From the NCBI RefSeq assembly GCF_013133775.1, contig NZ_JABGBO010000004.1, positions 214,301 to 278,300 of the forward strand: 64,000 nt of DNA. Direction: 5' to 3'. Position 1 is the first letter of the stretch; every line of letters starts with the position of its first letter. Made by a program: the position numbers and the translations under genes. Shown piece after piece: positions 46,977 through 56,011 of this stretch. The notes beneath the pieces are model-generated. The model was given only the letters and a program-made list of their open reading frames with translations. It was not told where the DNA came from and did not search any database. Origin of the DNA: Pelistega europaea. Lineage in GTDB: Bacteria > Pseudomonadota > Gammaproteobacteria > Burkholderiales > Burkholderiaceae_B.

Positions 46977-46996
46977 CTTTAGGAAAATTCCTAAAG
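46977..46996. promoter_or_regulatory. 20-bp inverted repeat in the hrcA-nadK divergent gap, candidate operator
   Basis: CTTTAGGAAAATTCCTAAAG has 9-bp perfect arms around AA. It lies 31 bp upstream of hrcA and 56 bp upstream of nadK. It is not a CIRCE element. A TATAAT at 47022-47027 could serve nadK, but no good -35 accompanies it. Confidence 0.45.
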
Positions 46997-47052
46997 AATC
47001 GGTAAAATAATAATTAAGTAATATAATCACCTCTATTTTATATGGTTTGTCT

Positions 47053-47943
47053 ATGCATTTTTCAATAGTTGCCCTTATTGGTCGTTATCAAGACTCTGGA
47101 ATGGATACCCCTTTACGGGAACTCGCCAAGGTGCTTGAACAAGCAGGTATTAAAGTTATTGTTGAAAAAGAAACAGCCCGCAACACGGGTGTGCATGAGT
47201 ATCACACAGGTTCGCTTGATCAGATTGGAGAATTAGCAGACCTAGCTATTGTGATGGGAGGTGATGGCACCATGCTTGCGGCTGCTCGTGGACTGTGCCA
47301 GTATGGTGTACCTCTACTAGGCATTAACCATGGCCGTTTAGGATTTATTACCGACATTCCTGTACATGACTCTATTCAAGCTGTAAAAGCAGTGCTTGAT
47401 GGTCGTTTTACCACTGAGAAACGTGCCTTATTAGAAGGCTCCATTATCCGTGATAAAAAAGTCCTCGCTACTGATTTAGCACTCAATGACATTGTGTTAA
47501 ACCGTTCTGGTCGTGGCGGCATGATTGAGATTTCAGTCGATTATGACGGTGTACATATGTACAATCAACGAGCAGATGGCCTCATTGTCTCCACCCCGAC
47601 CGGTTCTACTGCCTACTCTTTATCAGCCAATGGACCTATTATTCACCCCATGGTAGAGGCTTTTTTACTGGTGCCTGTCGCTCCACAGACACTCTCCTAC
47701 CGCCCTATTGCTGTCCCAACATCTGGCACATTAACACTGACCTTATCTGATGCTAGCCGTGCAGGCTCTGGTGCAAGTGTTCACTTTGATATGCAAACAT
47801 GGTCTGACTTACAAATGGGTGACAAAATCATGATTAAAAAGGCCTCGCATCAGGTACAGTTCTTGCATCCTGTAGGGTATAGTTATTTCTCTACTTTACG
47901 CAAAAAATTACACTGGAATATCATGCCCGAATGTGGCGAATAA
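47053..47943 (+). CDS. nadK: NAD kinase
   Basis: A 296-residue enzyme that makes NADP+. The catalytic motif is VMGGDGTMLAAARG, followed by INHGRLGFITD. The substrate block NDIVLNRSGRGGMIEISVDYDG and the C-terminal TPTGSTAYSLSANGPI are present. I chose the ATG at 47053 over an in-frame TTG six bases upstream. It precedes recN by 25 bp, so the two form a unit. Confidence 0.96.
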   Translation: MHFSIVALIGRYQDSGMDTPLRELAKVLEQAGIKVIVEKETARNTGVHEYHTGSLDQIGELADLAIVMGGDGTMLAAARGLCQYGVPLLGINHGRLGFITDIPVHDSIQAVKAVLDGRFTTEKRALLEGSIIRDKKVLATDLALNDIVLNRSGRGGMIEISVDYDGVHMYNQRADGLIVSTPTGSTAYSLSANGPIIHPMVEAFLLVPVAPQTLSYRPIAVPTSGTLTLTLSDASRAGSGASVHFDMQTWSDLQMGDKIMIKKASHQVQFLHPVGYSYFSTLRKKLHWNIMPECGE

Positions 47944-47968
47944 CAAATAATAAGGGTTAAAGAACACG

Positions 47969-49633
47969 ATGTTACTGTCACTGCATATCCGTAATTTTGT
48001 CATTGTTGCACAATCAGACATTTATTTTGAAGCAGGATTTACGGTTTTCTCTGGAGAAACAGGTGCAGGGAAATCCATTTTGATTGATGCCCTCTCTCTG
48101 ACCCTGGGTCAGCGCAGTGAACCACATTTTATTCGTGAGGGTGCCGATAAAGCAGATATTAGTGCCATATTTTCTCCCAGTGCAGCAGCACAGCAATGGT
48201 TAGAAGCCCAAGACATCGAAATTGCTGATGAGTTAATTTTACGGCGTACTATCGACCGTCAAGGTAAAAGCAAAGCCTTTATCAATGGCACGCCTGCCAC
48301 ATTAACTCAGTTGCGAGAAATAGCAGAGTTACTGGTTGATATTCATGGTCAACATGCCCATCAACAGCTTCTTAAAACTAGTGCTCAACGTGCCATGTTA
48401 GATGCACACGGCAACCACCAGAGCTTGGTTAAATCAGTTCAAATACAATGGAAGGCTTGGCAAAAAGCACTAGATGCTTTGCAACAAGCCAATATGAACA
48501 AAGAACAACAGCAAGCCTTACAAGAACGTCTGAACTGGCAACTACAAGAGTTACAACAACTTAAGCCCGGCAAAAATGAGTGGGCAGAGATTGATAGTGA
48601 GTACACTCGCCTTGCCCATGCCTCTAGTCTACTAGAAGGAGCCTCTCAAACACTCAATGAACTAGACAACGACCAACAATCACTATGTACTATGCTCGCT
48701 CATGCTAGTGCACGTATTGCTCAGCTAATGAACAAGGACGATAGACTTAAAACTATTTACGAGTCTTTAGAATCCGCACGTATTGCTTGCGTAGAAGCAG
48801 CATCAGATTTATCGTCTTATCTAGACCGTGTAGATTTAGATCCACAACGTCTAGAACAAACAGAACAACGCATGCGGGCTATGTTTGACATGGCCAAGAA
48901 ATTTCGCATTGAGCCAGAGGAACTCTACAACAAGCAGCAAGAACTGTCTCAGGAATTAGCAACTCTAAATCAATCTGTTGATGTAGAAGCCTTACAACTA
49001 GCGGTTAATCAAGCAAAAGAAGACTATATGAATTCAGCGAAATCACTTAGCCAAGCTCGTGCAAAAACCGCACAAACTCTATCCAAGGCCGTTACAGAGT
49101 CTATGCAGACCCTGGCAATGCAAGGGGGTCAGTTTGAGATTGAGCTACAAGCCTGCGAACCTTCAGCACAAGGGCTAGAAACAGTCCAATTTAATGTAGC
49201 AGGTCATGCTGGTGCAACGCCACGTGCCCTTGCTAAAGTCGCATCAGGAGGGGAGTTAGCTCGAATTTCCCTTGCCTTATCCGTAATGGCCAATAAGGCA
49301 CATCAAGTACCAACGTTGATATTTGATGAAGTGGATACTGGTATTGGTGGGGCTGTAGCTGAAGTTGTTGGAAAACTTTTACGTCAACTAGGAGACAGTC
49401 ATCAAGTTCTTTGCGTCACTCATTTACCTCAAGTGGCTGCTTGTGGACACCATCATTTTGAGGTATGCAAAGTACAAGAAAATGGGGAAACACTTTCCCA
49501 TATTACCGTCTTGGACTATACTGCCCGTGTTGAAGAAATTGCTCGTATGCTTGGGGGTATTCAAATTACCACTACTAGTCGTGAACATGCTGATGAAATG
49601 CTAAAAAACGCTGGAAATAATGCTGCAAACTAA
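47969..49633 (+). CDS. recN: DNA repair protein RecN
   Basis: A 554-residue SMC-like ATPase acting in double-strand break repair. Walker A is FSGETGAGKSILID (about 29-42). A long coiled coil covers roughly 155-370. The C-terminal ATPase half has the signature ASGGELARISLAL and Walker B IFDEVDTGIGG. It follows nadK. No LexA box was found in the short gap. Confidence 0.96.
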   Translation: MLLSLHIRNFVIVAQSDIYFEAGFTVFSGETGAGKSILIDALSLTLGQRSEPHFIREGADKADISAIFSPSAAAQQWLEAQDIEIADELILRRTIDRQGKSKAFINGTPATLTQLREIAELLVDIHGQHAHQQLLKTSAQRAMLDAHGNHQSLVKSVQIQWKAWQKALDALQQANMNKEQQQALQERLNWQLQELQQLKPGKNEWAEIDSEYTRLAHASSLLEGASQTLNELDNDQQSLCTMLAHASARIAQLMNKDDRLKTIYESLESARIACVEAASDLSSYLDRVDLDPQRLEQTEQRMRAMFDMAKKFRIEPEELYNKQQELSQELATLNQSVDVEALQLAVNQAKEDYMNSAKSLSQARAKTAQTLSKAVTESMQTLAMQGGQFEIELQACEPSAQGLETVQFNVAGHAGATPRALAKVASGGELARISLALSVMANKAHQVPTLIFDEVDTGIGGAVAEVVGKLLRQLGDSHQVLCVTHLPQVAACGHHHFEVCKVQENGETLSHITVLDYTARVEEIARMLGGIQITTTSREHADEMLKNAGNNAAN

Positions 49634-49675
49634 TCATGTCTTTCTGATACCAACACAACTTTTAGTTTATCCAGT

Positions 49676-49705
49676 AAAAACCCCAGAACCTCTGTAGTCC
49701 TGGGG
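49676..49705 (-). terminator. Intrinsic terminator after fur
   Basis: On the minus strand CCCCAG and CTGGGG pair around an 18-base loop containing a weaker inner pairing, followed by TTTTT. It lies 52 bp past the fur stop, between convergent fur and recN. Confidence 0.75.
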
Positions 49706-49756
49706 TCTAGCAACCTAGCTGTCACTCAAGCATGAAATACACTTCTGTGAACACGG

Positions 49757-50182
49757 CTATTTACGTGCTTTAGAAGCACAATCTGCACAAATACCATAAA
49801 GTACCAAAGCATGTGTTGCTAGCTTAAATCCTCTTGCCTCAGCAATCTCATGTTGACGCTTTTCAATAACACTATCAGTAAATTCCTCTACTTTACCGCA
49901 TGCATTGCATACCAAGTGGTCATGGTGGTCACCATCATCCAACTCAAAAATTGCTTTGCCATTGTCAAATTGGCTACGGGTAAGAATACCAGCTTGTTCA
50001 AACTGGGTTAACACGCGATATACAGTTGCCAAACCAATTTCAATATTTTCATTTAATAACAAACGATAAACATCTTCTGCACTGAGATGACGCTCTTTGG
50101 TATTACGGAAAATATCAAGAATTTTTAGGCGGGGATATGTAGCCTTTAGACCCATACTTTGTAATTCGCTTTGATCACTCAT
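49757..50182 (-). CDS. fur: Ferric uptake regulator Fur
   Basis: A 141-residue iron-responsive repressor. The DNA-binding domain contains [15 protein letters not shown] and [21 protein letters not shown]. The metal domain carries [19 protein letters not shown] and a second cysteine pair CADC. I chose the ATG at 50182 with AAGGGTGG upstream; 20 extra codons upstream do not match Fur. It is divergent from bamE, the standard arrangement in Burkholderiales. The Fur-box-like site before efeO (4729-4747) is a likely target. Confidence 0.96.
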   Translation of the reverse strand: MSDQSELQSMGLKATYPRLKILDIFRNTKERHLSAEDVYRLLLNENIEIGLATVYRVLTQFEQAGILTRSQFDNGKAIFELDDGDHHDHLVCNACGKVEEFTDSVIEKRQHEIAEARGFKLATHALVLYGICADCASKARK

Positions 50183-50314
50183 AAAGCCACCCTTTTCAAA
50201 AATTTTGTGTATTAACTCAATAGTAGCGATTATTTTACTCAAAAGACCCTATAATTACCACTATCCATATATAATAACCTTTTTCTAAGATTTTATCTGG
50301 AAGACATACAGCTT

Positions 50315-50800
50315 ATGAACAACCAATATCCTACTCTTCGCTTGCGCAAAGGCCTTATCGCATCGTCTCTGCTGGCTGTAACTTTATTAACAGCATGCAC
50401 GTCAGGTAAATGGGGATTCCCCTATCGTGCTCCTGTTCAACAAGGTAACTGGATTACTGAAGAACAAGTGTCATTACTCCAACCTGGTATGACCCCTGCA
50501 CAAGTACAATATGCGTTAGGTTCACCAACACTAATTGACATGTTCCACAAGGATCGTTGGTACTATTCTTATTACTTCAAACCTGGTTATGGTGACCCTG
50601 TCTTGCGTAAATTTGTAGTATGGTTTGATGACAAGGGTTTACTGAGTCATTGGGATGGAGATCCTCAACCAAGCTTCCAACCCTCAGACTATGCGACCCA
50701 ACAACGTTGGCGTCCAGAGATGGGGCAATCTACTAAGCAAGAGTCCGAAGAATCTACTGAAGCAGAAAGTAGTGGTGTTATTACAACCCCATTGAAATAA
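50315..50800 (+). CDS. bamE: Outer-membrane assembly lipoprotein BamE
   Basis: A 161-residue BAM-complex lipoprotein. The signal segment ends in the lipobox LLTAC, followed by the SmpA/OmlA domain with GNWITEEQVSLLQPGMTPAQVQ and LGSPTLIDMFHKDRWYY. The C-terminal extension beyond the domain is Glu/Ser-rich (STKQESEESTEAESS). It helps fold outer-membrane proteins. It is divergent from fur and followed by a terminator before dapB. Confidence 0.94.
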   Translation: MNNQYPTLRLRKGLIASSLLAVTLLTACTSGKWGFPYRAPVQQGNWITEEQVSLLQPGMTPAQVQYALGSPTLIDMFHKDRWYYSYYFKPGYGDPVLRKFVVWFDDKGLLSHWDGDPQPSFQPSDYATQQRWRPEMGQSTKQESEESTEAESSGVITTPLK

Positions 50801-50871
50801 GCTTTTGCCAGATTGATTATTACGTATAGACAACTGTCGAGCGTTATTTTGGTATATATGAACTTTATATA

Positions 50872-50894
50872 GGGGCGGGCATCGCCCCTTTTTT
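50872..50894 (+). terminator. Intrinsic terminator after bamE
   Basis: GGGGCG and CGCCCC flank a GGCAT loop and are followed by six T. It lies 72 bp past bamE and 19 bp before dapB, so dapB needs its own promoter or read-through. Confidence 0.88.
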
Positions 50895-50912
50895 AACTAT
50901 AGGTAAGTACAA

Positions 50913-51707
50913 ATGCGTATTGCTATCTCTGGAGCAAGTGGCCGTATGGGTCATATGCTCATCGAAGCTGTTTTAAACCATCCGTCATTAACACTTGCTG
51001 TAGCACTTGACCATGACAAAAGTGCTGGTCTAGGACAAGATGCAGGGGCTTTCCTCGGACAAAAAACAGGGGTTATTATCACCTCTGACACAGCGGCACT
51101 CAAAGATGCTGACTGTCTGATTGATTTCACTCGCCCTGAAGGTACCCTATCTTATCTAAAAGCCTGCCAAGAACATGGGACCAAAATGGTTATCGGCACA
51201 ACAGGCTTTGATGATGCTGGTAAAGCGGCTATTAAAGCAGCAGCCCAAAAAGTGGCTATCGTTTTTGCCCCTAACATGAGTGTAGGTGTTAATGCCACAC
51301 TAAAACTTCTTGCCTTAGCTGCTCAGTTACTCAACACTGGTTATGATGTGGAGATTTTTGAAGCCCACCATCGTAACAAAGTAGACGCTCCTTCTGGTAC
51401 AGCACTCATCATGGGTGAAGTGATTGCAAATGAGTGGGGCAAATCGCTTGAAGATATTGCTGATTGGGCTAGACATGGTCATACTGGCGTTCGTAAAGAC
51501 GGCCAAATTGGTTTCTCAGTGGTACGTGGGGGCGATATTATTGGTGAGCATACGGTGATGTTTTGTGGTACAGGTGAGCGTATTGAAATTACGCATAAGT
51601 CCTCTAGTCGAACAACCTATGCACAAGGCAGTTGCAAAGCGGCTCTTTTCTTACAAGATAAAACCAATGGTCTATACAGCATGAGTGATGTCATTGCGGT
51701 GAAATAG
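50913..51707 (+). CDS. dapB: 4-hydroxy-tetrahydrodipicolinate reductase
   Basis: A 264-residue enzyme of lysine and diaminopimelate synthesis. The NAD(P)H loop GASGRMGHM is at residues 6-14. [11 protein letters not shown] and VIGTTGFDD follow. The catalytic His and Lys are in [18 protein letters not shown]. The C-terminal [17 protein letters not shown] is typical. It ends 99 bp before the convergent murB. Confidence 0.96.
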   Translation: MRIAISGASGRMGHMLIEAVLNHPSLTLAVALDHDKSAGLGQDAGAFLGQKTGVIITSDTAALKDADCLIDFTRPEGTLSYLKACQEHGTKMVIGTTGFDDAGKAAIKAAAQKVAIVFAPNMSVGVNATLKLLALAAQLLNTGYDVEIFEAHHRNKVDAPSGTALIMGEVIANEWGKSLEDIADWARHGHTGVRKDGQIGFSVVRGGDIIGEHTVMFCGTGERIEITHKSSSRTTYAQGSCKAALFLQDKTNGLYSMSDVIAVK

Positions 51708-51738
51708 TTCCATAACTTTTCACTTTTTAAGACATCTC

Positions 51739-51763
51739 CTCCCTTGTCGACCCGACAAGGGAG
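51739..51763. terminator. Hairpin between convergent dapB and murB
   Basis: An 11-bp perfect stem CTCCCTTGTCG / CGACAAGGGAG with a three-base loop lies between the two convergent stops. No long T-run follows on either strand, so it may be a weak bidirectional terminator or an RNA-stabilising hairpin. Confidence 0.5.
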
Positions 51764-51806
51764 AAGACATCAAAAATTAAGTCATCCACCCTCTAATGCG
51801 ATTCAT

Positions 51807-52799
51807 CTAGTCGACAAAAATAGGCTCTGGTTCAATCTTGACACCATATTGTTGCCAAACATCTTGCTGAATAGTTTTTGCCAGTTTCTTAACATCATCA
51901 GCAGTAGCCCCCCCAAGGTTCACCAACACTAATGCCTGGCGTGCATGAACTCCCACAGGTCCAAGAGACTTTCCTTTCCAACCACATTGATCAATCAGCC
52001 ATCCTGCCGCGAGCTTATAGCTACCATTTTCTTGTGGATAAGCTACCAATTCTTGGTAACGCTCCTTAAGTTCATGGTACTTATCCTTTGCCACAATAGG
52101 ATTTTTAAAGAAACTACCTGCATTACCTAGGACTTTAGGGTCAGGGAGTTTCTGTTGACGGATAGCTACTACCGCATCAAAAATAGATTGAGCAGAGCTT
52201 TGTGAGTCCAGACCTGGATAACGACTTAAATCAGCGTATGCAATGACAGGGTGCCATTGTTTGGGAAAACAAAACACCACCCTCAAAATCAGATAATCTG
52301 CTGCTTCATGTTTAAAAACACTGTCTCTATATGCGAATCGACATTCTTGGCGAGAAAAATAGCGGCACTCTCCTGTATGTAGACTCACAGCATATACGCT
52401 ATCAATATAATCCTTGACCTCTTTTCCATAGGCTCCAATATTTTGTACAGGAGCAGCTCCCACTGTCCCTGGTATTAAGGCTAAATTTTCAAGCCCATAC
52501 CATCCCTGAGTCAGGCTATACTGTACAAACTCATGCCATATTTCACCAGCAGATACCTCTACCCAGGTATATTCTGGCGAGGTGTGCAATACATGAATCC
52601 CTTTAATTTGATTATGAATCACCAAACGATGCACATGTGCCCCAAGAATCACATTACTCCCCCCTCCTAGCACAAAGTAGTTTTGATGCTGTTGGACCTG
52701 TGCCAATAAATCCTCTAATTGAGATTCAGAAACAAGGGAGAAAAAATGGTCGGCCTCTGCCACTAACCCAAATGTATTTAATGTCGTTAAAAGTGTCAT
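51807..52799 (-). CDS. murB: UDP-N-acetylenolpyruvoylglucosamine reductase MurB
   Basis: A 330-residue FAD enzyme that completes UDP-N-acetylmuramic acid. The FAD block is VLGGGSNVIL, followed by ALIPGTVGAAPVQNIGAYG. CRFAYRDSVFK is the tyrosine/arginine region. The catalytic Ser is in LGNAGSFFKNP and the Glu in KIEPEPIFV. It is a type I MurB of normal length. The upstream gap shows no gene until the tRNA cluster. Confidence 0.95.
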   Translation of the reverse strand: MTLLTTLNTFGLVAEADHFFSLVSESQLEDLLAQVQQHQNYFVLGGGSNVILGAHVHRLVIHNQIKGIHVLHTSPEYTWVEVSAGEIWHEFVQYSLTQGWYGLENLALIPGTVGAAPVQNIGAYGKEVKDYIDSVYAVSLHTGECRYFSRQECRFAYRDSVFKHEAADYLILRVVFCFPKQWHPVIAYADLSRYPGLDSQSSAQSIFDAVVAIRQQKLPDPKVLGNAGSFFKNPIVAKDKYHELKERYQELVAYPQENGSYKLAAGWLIDQCGWKGKSLGPVGVHARQALVLVNLGGATADDVKKLAKTIQQDVWQQYGVKIEPEPIFVD

Positions 52800-53125
52800 A
52801 ACCAGTCGGACTTTTACCTATGATGAAGTTAACTGGTAAACAACAATACCAGCCCTATCTGCATCTACTAAAGAGAATGATTGGAAGATGACTAATAAAC
52901 ACCACTTCCTACCATACCCTCATCGATCAGAACGAATCATTAAATTATAATCCACCCACTCAAAAAACTTACCTCATAATAGGCTATGTTCCTTTATTTT
53001 CTTACACGGCGACTGTCGTAAAAAAACATCTTTTTCATCAAAAATCGAAAAATTTAACAATTCACCTAATATTCATATTGACAGTCACATCACAATACTT
53101 TAATATTAATTTCTTTCATGAAGTT
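52800..53125. other. Gap between murB and the tRNA-Gly cluster
   Basis: 326 bp of AT-rich DNA with no credible gene. Its 3' end holds the tRNA promoter at 53078-53106. The rest shows no repeat or hairpin of note. Confidence 0.5.
53078..53106 (+). promoter_or_regulatory. Promoter of the tRNA-Gly cluster
   Basis: A perfect -35 TTGACA (53078-53083), an exact 17-bp spacer, and a -10 TAATAT (53101-53106). The first tRNA begins 20 bp beyond the -10. Confidence 0.75.
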
Positions 53126-53201
53126 GCGGGAATAGCTCAGTTGGTAGAGCGCAACCTTGCCAAGGTTGAGGTCGCGAGTTCGAGACTCGTTTCCCGCTCC
53201 A
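53126..53201 (+). tRNA. tRNA-Gly (anticodon GCC), copy 1
   Basis: A 76-nt cloverleaf with encoded CCA, acceptor GCGGGAA/TTCCCGC, and anticodon arm ACCTT-GCCA-AGGT with GCC at the anticodon. Sequence identical to copies 2 and 3. Confidence 0.97.
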
Positions 53202-53242
53202 TCACTATTGGTGACTGTCATGATTAGCGTAAGCTAAATATC

Positions 53243-53318
53243 GCGGGAATAGCTCAGTTGGTAGAGCGCAACCTTGCCAAGGTTGAGGTCGCGAGTTCGA
53301 GACTCGTTTCCCGCTCCA
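53243..53318 (+). tRNA. tRNA-Gly (anticodon GCC), copy 2
   Basis: Identical in sequence to copy 1, separated by a 41-bp spacer. Encoded CCA present. Confidence 0.97.
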
Positions 53319-53347
53319 TCACTTTTGGCTTACACACCCCTTTCTAT

Positions 53348-53423
53348 GCGGGAATAGCTCAGTTGGTAGAGCGCAACCTTGCCAAGGTTGAGGTCGCGAG
53401 TTCGAGACTCGTTTCCCGCTCCA
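53348..53423 (+). tRNA. tRNA-Gly (anticodon GCC), copy 3
   Basis: Identical in sequence to copies 1 and 2, separated by a 29-bp spacer. The three are probably one precursor transcript. Encoded CCA present. Confidence 0.97.
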
Positions 53424-53526
53424 TATTTTCCTCCCCTTTGCTTACAAATATATGCATATCTTCTTGTGCTAGCCTATAATATTACCAATATTTATATTTT
53501 TTAACATTTGATGGAGTCACCTCCCT

Positions 53527-54732
53527 ATGGCACAAGAAAAACTCAATACCCTTGTTATGCCTGATAACAATGGTAATTTTGGTAAACATGGCGGCAAAAT
53601 TGGACACCCCGACCTAGCTAATGCCCTTGCAGAAATTGAACAAGGCTTTCATAACATTATCAAAGATGCTGATTTTATTTCTGAGATGAAACGCCTACAA
53701 ACAACCTTTGTTGGTCGCCCTAGTCCTATTTACCATGCTCGCTCCTTGTCCAAAAGAGGAGCTCAGATTTTCCTTAAACGCGAAGACTTAAATCATACAG
53801 GGGCTCATAAAATCAACCATTGCATTGGCGAGGTTTTACTTGCAAAAAAACTAGGCAAGAAAAAAGTCATTGCCGAAACAGGTGCTGGGCAACATGGTGT
53901 GGCATTGGCCACGGCTGCTGCATTGCTCGGTCTAGAATGTGAAATTCATATGGGGGTTGTGGATATTGCCAAAGAACATCCCAATGTTTCTCGCATGAAA
54001 ATTCTAGGTGCCAAACTTGTACCAGTATCAGCAGGTGCTGGTACACTAAAAGAAGCAGTAGATAGTGCTTTTGCCTCCTATATGAGTCAGATTAAAGATA
54101 GTATGTTTGCGATTGGCTCTGTTGTGGGTCCTGCCCCTTACCCAGAAATGGTTGCTTATTTCCAATCTATCGTTGGGCATGAGGCACGTGAACAATTTGA
54201 AGCACAACACGGCGGCTTACCCGACGAAGTAATTGCTTGCGTAGGTGGCGGTTCTAATGCTATGGGATTATTTAATGCCTTTATTGATGATAAATCAGTG
54301 GAGCTTGTAGGGGTTGAACCTGCTGGCGAAGGTCTTGATAAGCCAGGTCGTCATGCTGCCACCTTATCGTTAGGTAAGTTTGGCAACATTCAAGGATTTA
54401 ATTGCTATTACCTTCAAGAAGAAGATGGTACACCTTCTGCAGTACACTCTATTGCCTCTGGCTTAGACTATCCTGGTGTAGGTCCACAACATTGTTATCT
54501 TAAAGACATCGGTCGTGCACGTTATGAAGTTGCTACTGATGCAGAATGTTTAGAGGCTTTCCTGGCTCTTTCTCGTGAAGAAGGCATTATTCCCGCTCTA
54601 GAATCTTCACATGCAGTCGCTTATGCTTTACGTCGAGCAGCTCAACTAGACCCTAGCAAACGTCTATTAGTCAATCTATCTGGTCGTGGTGACAAGGATA
54701 TTGACTTTGTATTGGGAAAAATTGAGGTGTAA
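53527..54732 (+). CDS. trpB: Stand-alone, divergent tryptophan synthase beta chain (TrpB)
   Basis: A 401-residue PLP enzyme that condenses indole and serine. The PLP lysine is K95 in [11 protein letters not shown], the catalytic Glu in [11 protein letters not shown], the phosphate loop in [10 protein letters not shown], and the Ser region in [13 protein letters not shown]. Two usually invariant zones differ: the N-terminal FGG-Y-PE block reads [14 protein letters not shown], and the COMM-domain entry reads [16 protein letters not shown]. No trpA, trpC or trpF lies nearby. An indole-salvage or TrpA-independent role is inferred. The SD GGAG can pair with CTCC just before the ATG. A TATAAT lies at 53475-53480. 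Confidence 0.9.
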   Translation: MAQEKLNTLVMPDNNGNFGKHGGKIGHPDLANALAEIEQGFHNIIKDADFISEMKRLQTTFVGRPSPIYHARSLSKRGAQIFLKREDLNHTGAHKINHCIGEVLLAKKLGKKKVIAETGAGQHGVALATAAALLGLECEIHMGVVDIAKEHPNVSRMKILGAKLVPVSAGAGTLKEAVDSAFASYMSQIKDSMFAIGSVVGPAPYPEMVAYFQSIVGHEAREQFEAQHGGLPDEVIACVGGGSNAMGLFNAFIDDKSVELVGVEPAGEGLDKPGRHAATLSLGKFGNIQGFNCYYLQEEDGTPSAVHSIASGLDYPGVGPQHCYLKDIGRARYEVATDAECLEAFLALSREEGIIPALESSHAVAYALRRAAQLDPSKRLLVNLSGRGDKDIDFVLGKIEV

Positions 54733-55108
54733 CTCATATCATTACCACATATACAGGAAAATTCCCCCTGGGGGGGTAATATAGTAGCAACTGGATAATA
54801 ATATCATTACTGCAATGGGGAAGATTCTCCTAATCGTGAACTTCCCCCCCCATAGCCAATTTCCTGTTATTGGTCTTGTACTTTACCTATCCGATTTTCC
54901 CAAAGATACTCCCATACCAATTTCCCGTTGACCAGCAGCCCATATCGCCTGATAACACATCATATGCTGTCAGGTGGTTAATAAATAAGATTCAAACATC
55001 ACCGCAGTAATAACTATTTACTAATAGGGTTCTTAGAAATTTTTCATCACATCATCAAAGTCATTGCGTTACAATAAGACATGTCATTTCAAGGTTAAAA
55101 GGATTATC
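54733..55108 (+). other. Gap with long G and C homopolymer tracts after trpB
   Basis: 376 bp without a credible gene. It holds CCCCC-T-GGGGGGG at about 54764-54776 and a run of eight C at 54844-54851. The G and C runs could pair at a distance of about 70 bases. Partial repeats of CCAATTTCC-GTT occur near 54859 and 54917. The purpose is unknown. Confidence 0.5.
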
Positions 55109-56011
55109 ATGTCTTATCAAAGTGGAATTACTTTAGCAAATGCTCAGTCAGGTTTTTTTATTGAAGCAGATTTTGCTACTCCAACACTCGATCCTATTAA
55201 GCACGCTTGTAGCAAGAGCCTAGATATTCTGAAAGAACTACAAGAGCAGTTTCCTACTGCACAACTGGTGCTCACTATTGCATTTGGGGACAAGGCCTGG
55301 AAAGCATTCCAGCACACAGATGAGGCCAAAGAACTTAAACCTTTCCACCCATTAGGCGGTGGCTTGGCTCCAGCAACACAACATGACCTACTCATTCACA
55401 TACAATCCCTACAACAAAAAGCCTGTTTTGCTCTTGCGTTTAGATTACTAGAGACTTTTGGTTCTTGTATTACTGTCAAGACAGAAATACATGGCTATCG
55501 TTTATTTGAAGACCGTGGTATTGAAGGATTTATAGACGGGACTGAAAATCCTAAAGGGGAGGATATTATCAATGTGGGTGTCATTCCTGAAGGACAGCCT
55601 GATGCTGGTGGCAGTTATGTGCTTATCCAAAAATACTTGCATGATCTTAAAAAATGGGAAGGTATCAGTATTCAGCAGCAAGAAGACTGTGTAGGTCGTA
55701 GCAAGCAAGAGAATATTGAATTCGAGCAGAACAAACGCCTACCTGATTCTCATCTAGGACGAGTCAACCTCAAGGAAAATGGCAAAACACTTGAAATCGT
55801 ACGCCGTAGTCTGCCATTTGGTACGATTTCTGGCGAACATGGCTTGTTATTTTGTGCCTACTGCAACTGTCTGCATAATATCGAAACTCAGCTACTAAGT
55901 ATGTTCGGTGACACGGATGGCAAAAAGGATTTATTACTTAAGCACTTATCTACACCCGTATCCGGTGCCTATTACTTTGCCCCTAGCATTGAGCGTTTGC
56001 GTCAACTGTAG
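55109..56011 (+). CDS. Cytosolic DyP-type peroxidase (YfeX-like)
   Basis: A 300-residue dye-decolourising peroxidase with no signal peptide. The GxxDG signature is GFIDGTENPKGED, the heme His is in PDSHLGRVN, and the distal Arg lies in EIVRRSLPFG. YfeX-type enzymes act on heme or protoporphyrinogen-like substrates; the physiological substrate is debated. I chose the ATG at 55109 with AAAAGGA upstream. It is a second DyP besides periplasmic EfeB (2341-3549). Its last 29 bp overlap the 3' end of convergent ogt. Confidence 0.93.
   Translation: MSYQSGITLANAQSGFFIEADFATPTLDPIKHACSKSLDILKELQEQFPTAQLVLTIAFGDKAWKAFQHTDEAKELKPFHPLGGGLAPATQHDLLIHIQSLQQKACFALAFRLLETFGSCITVKTEIHGYRLFEDRGIEGFIDGTENPKGEDIINVGVIPEGQPDAGGSYVLIQKYLHDLKKWEGISIQQQEDCVGRSKQENIEFEQNKRLPDSHLGRVNLKENGKTLEIVRRSLPFGTISGEHGLLFCAYCNCLHNIETQLLSMFGDTDGKKDLLLKHLSTPVSGAYYFAPSIERLRQL

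Noticed and set aside
53258..53479. Open frame of 73 codons running through two tRNA-Gly genes
   Set aside because: It translates the repeated tRNA sequence itself and gives a repeated peptide; clearly not a protein gene.
53424..53526. Trp leader peptide and attenuator before trpB
   Set aside because: The only short frame (MHIFLC) has no tryptophan codons, and no terminator/antiterminator pair is visible.
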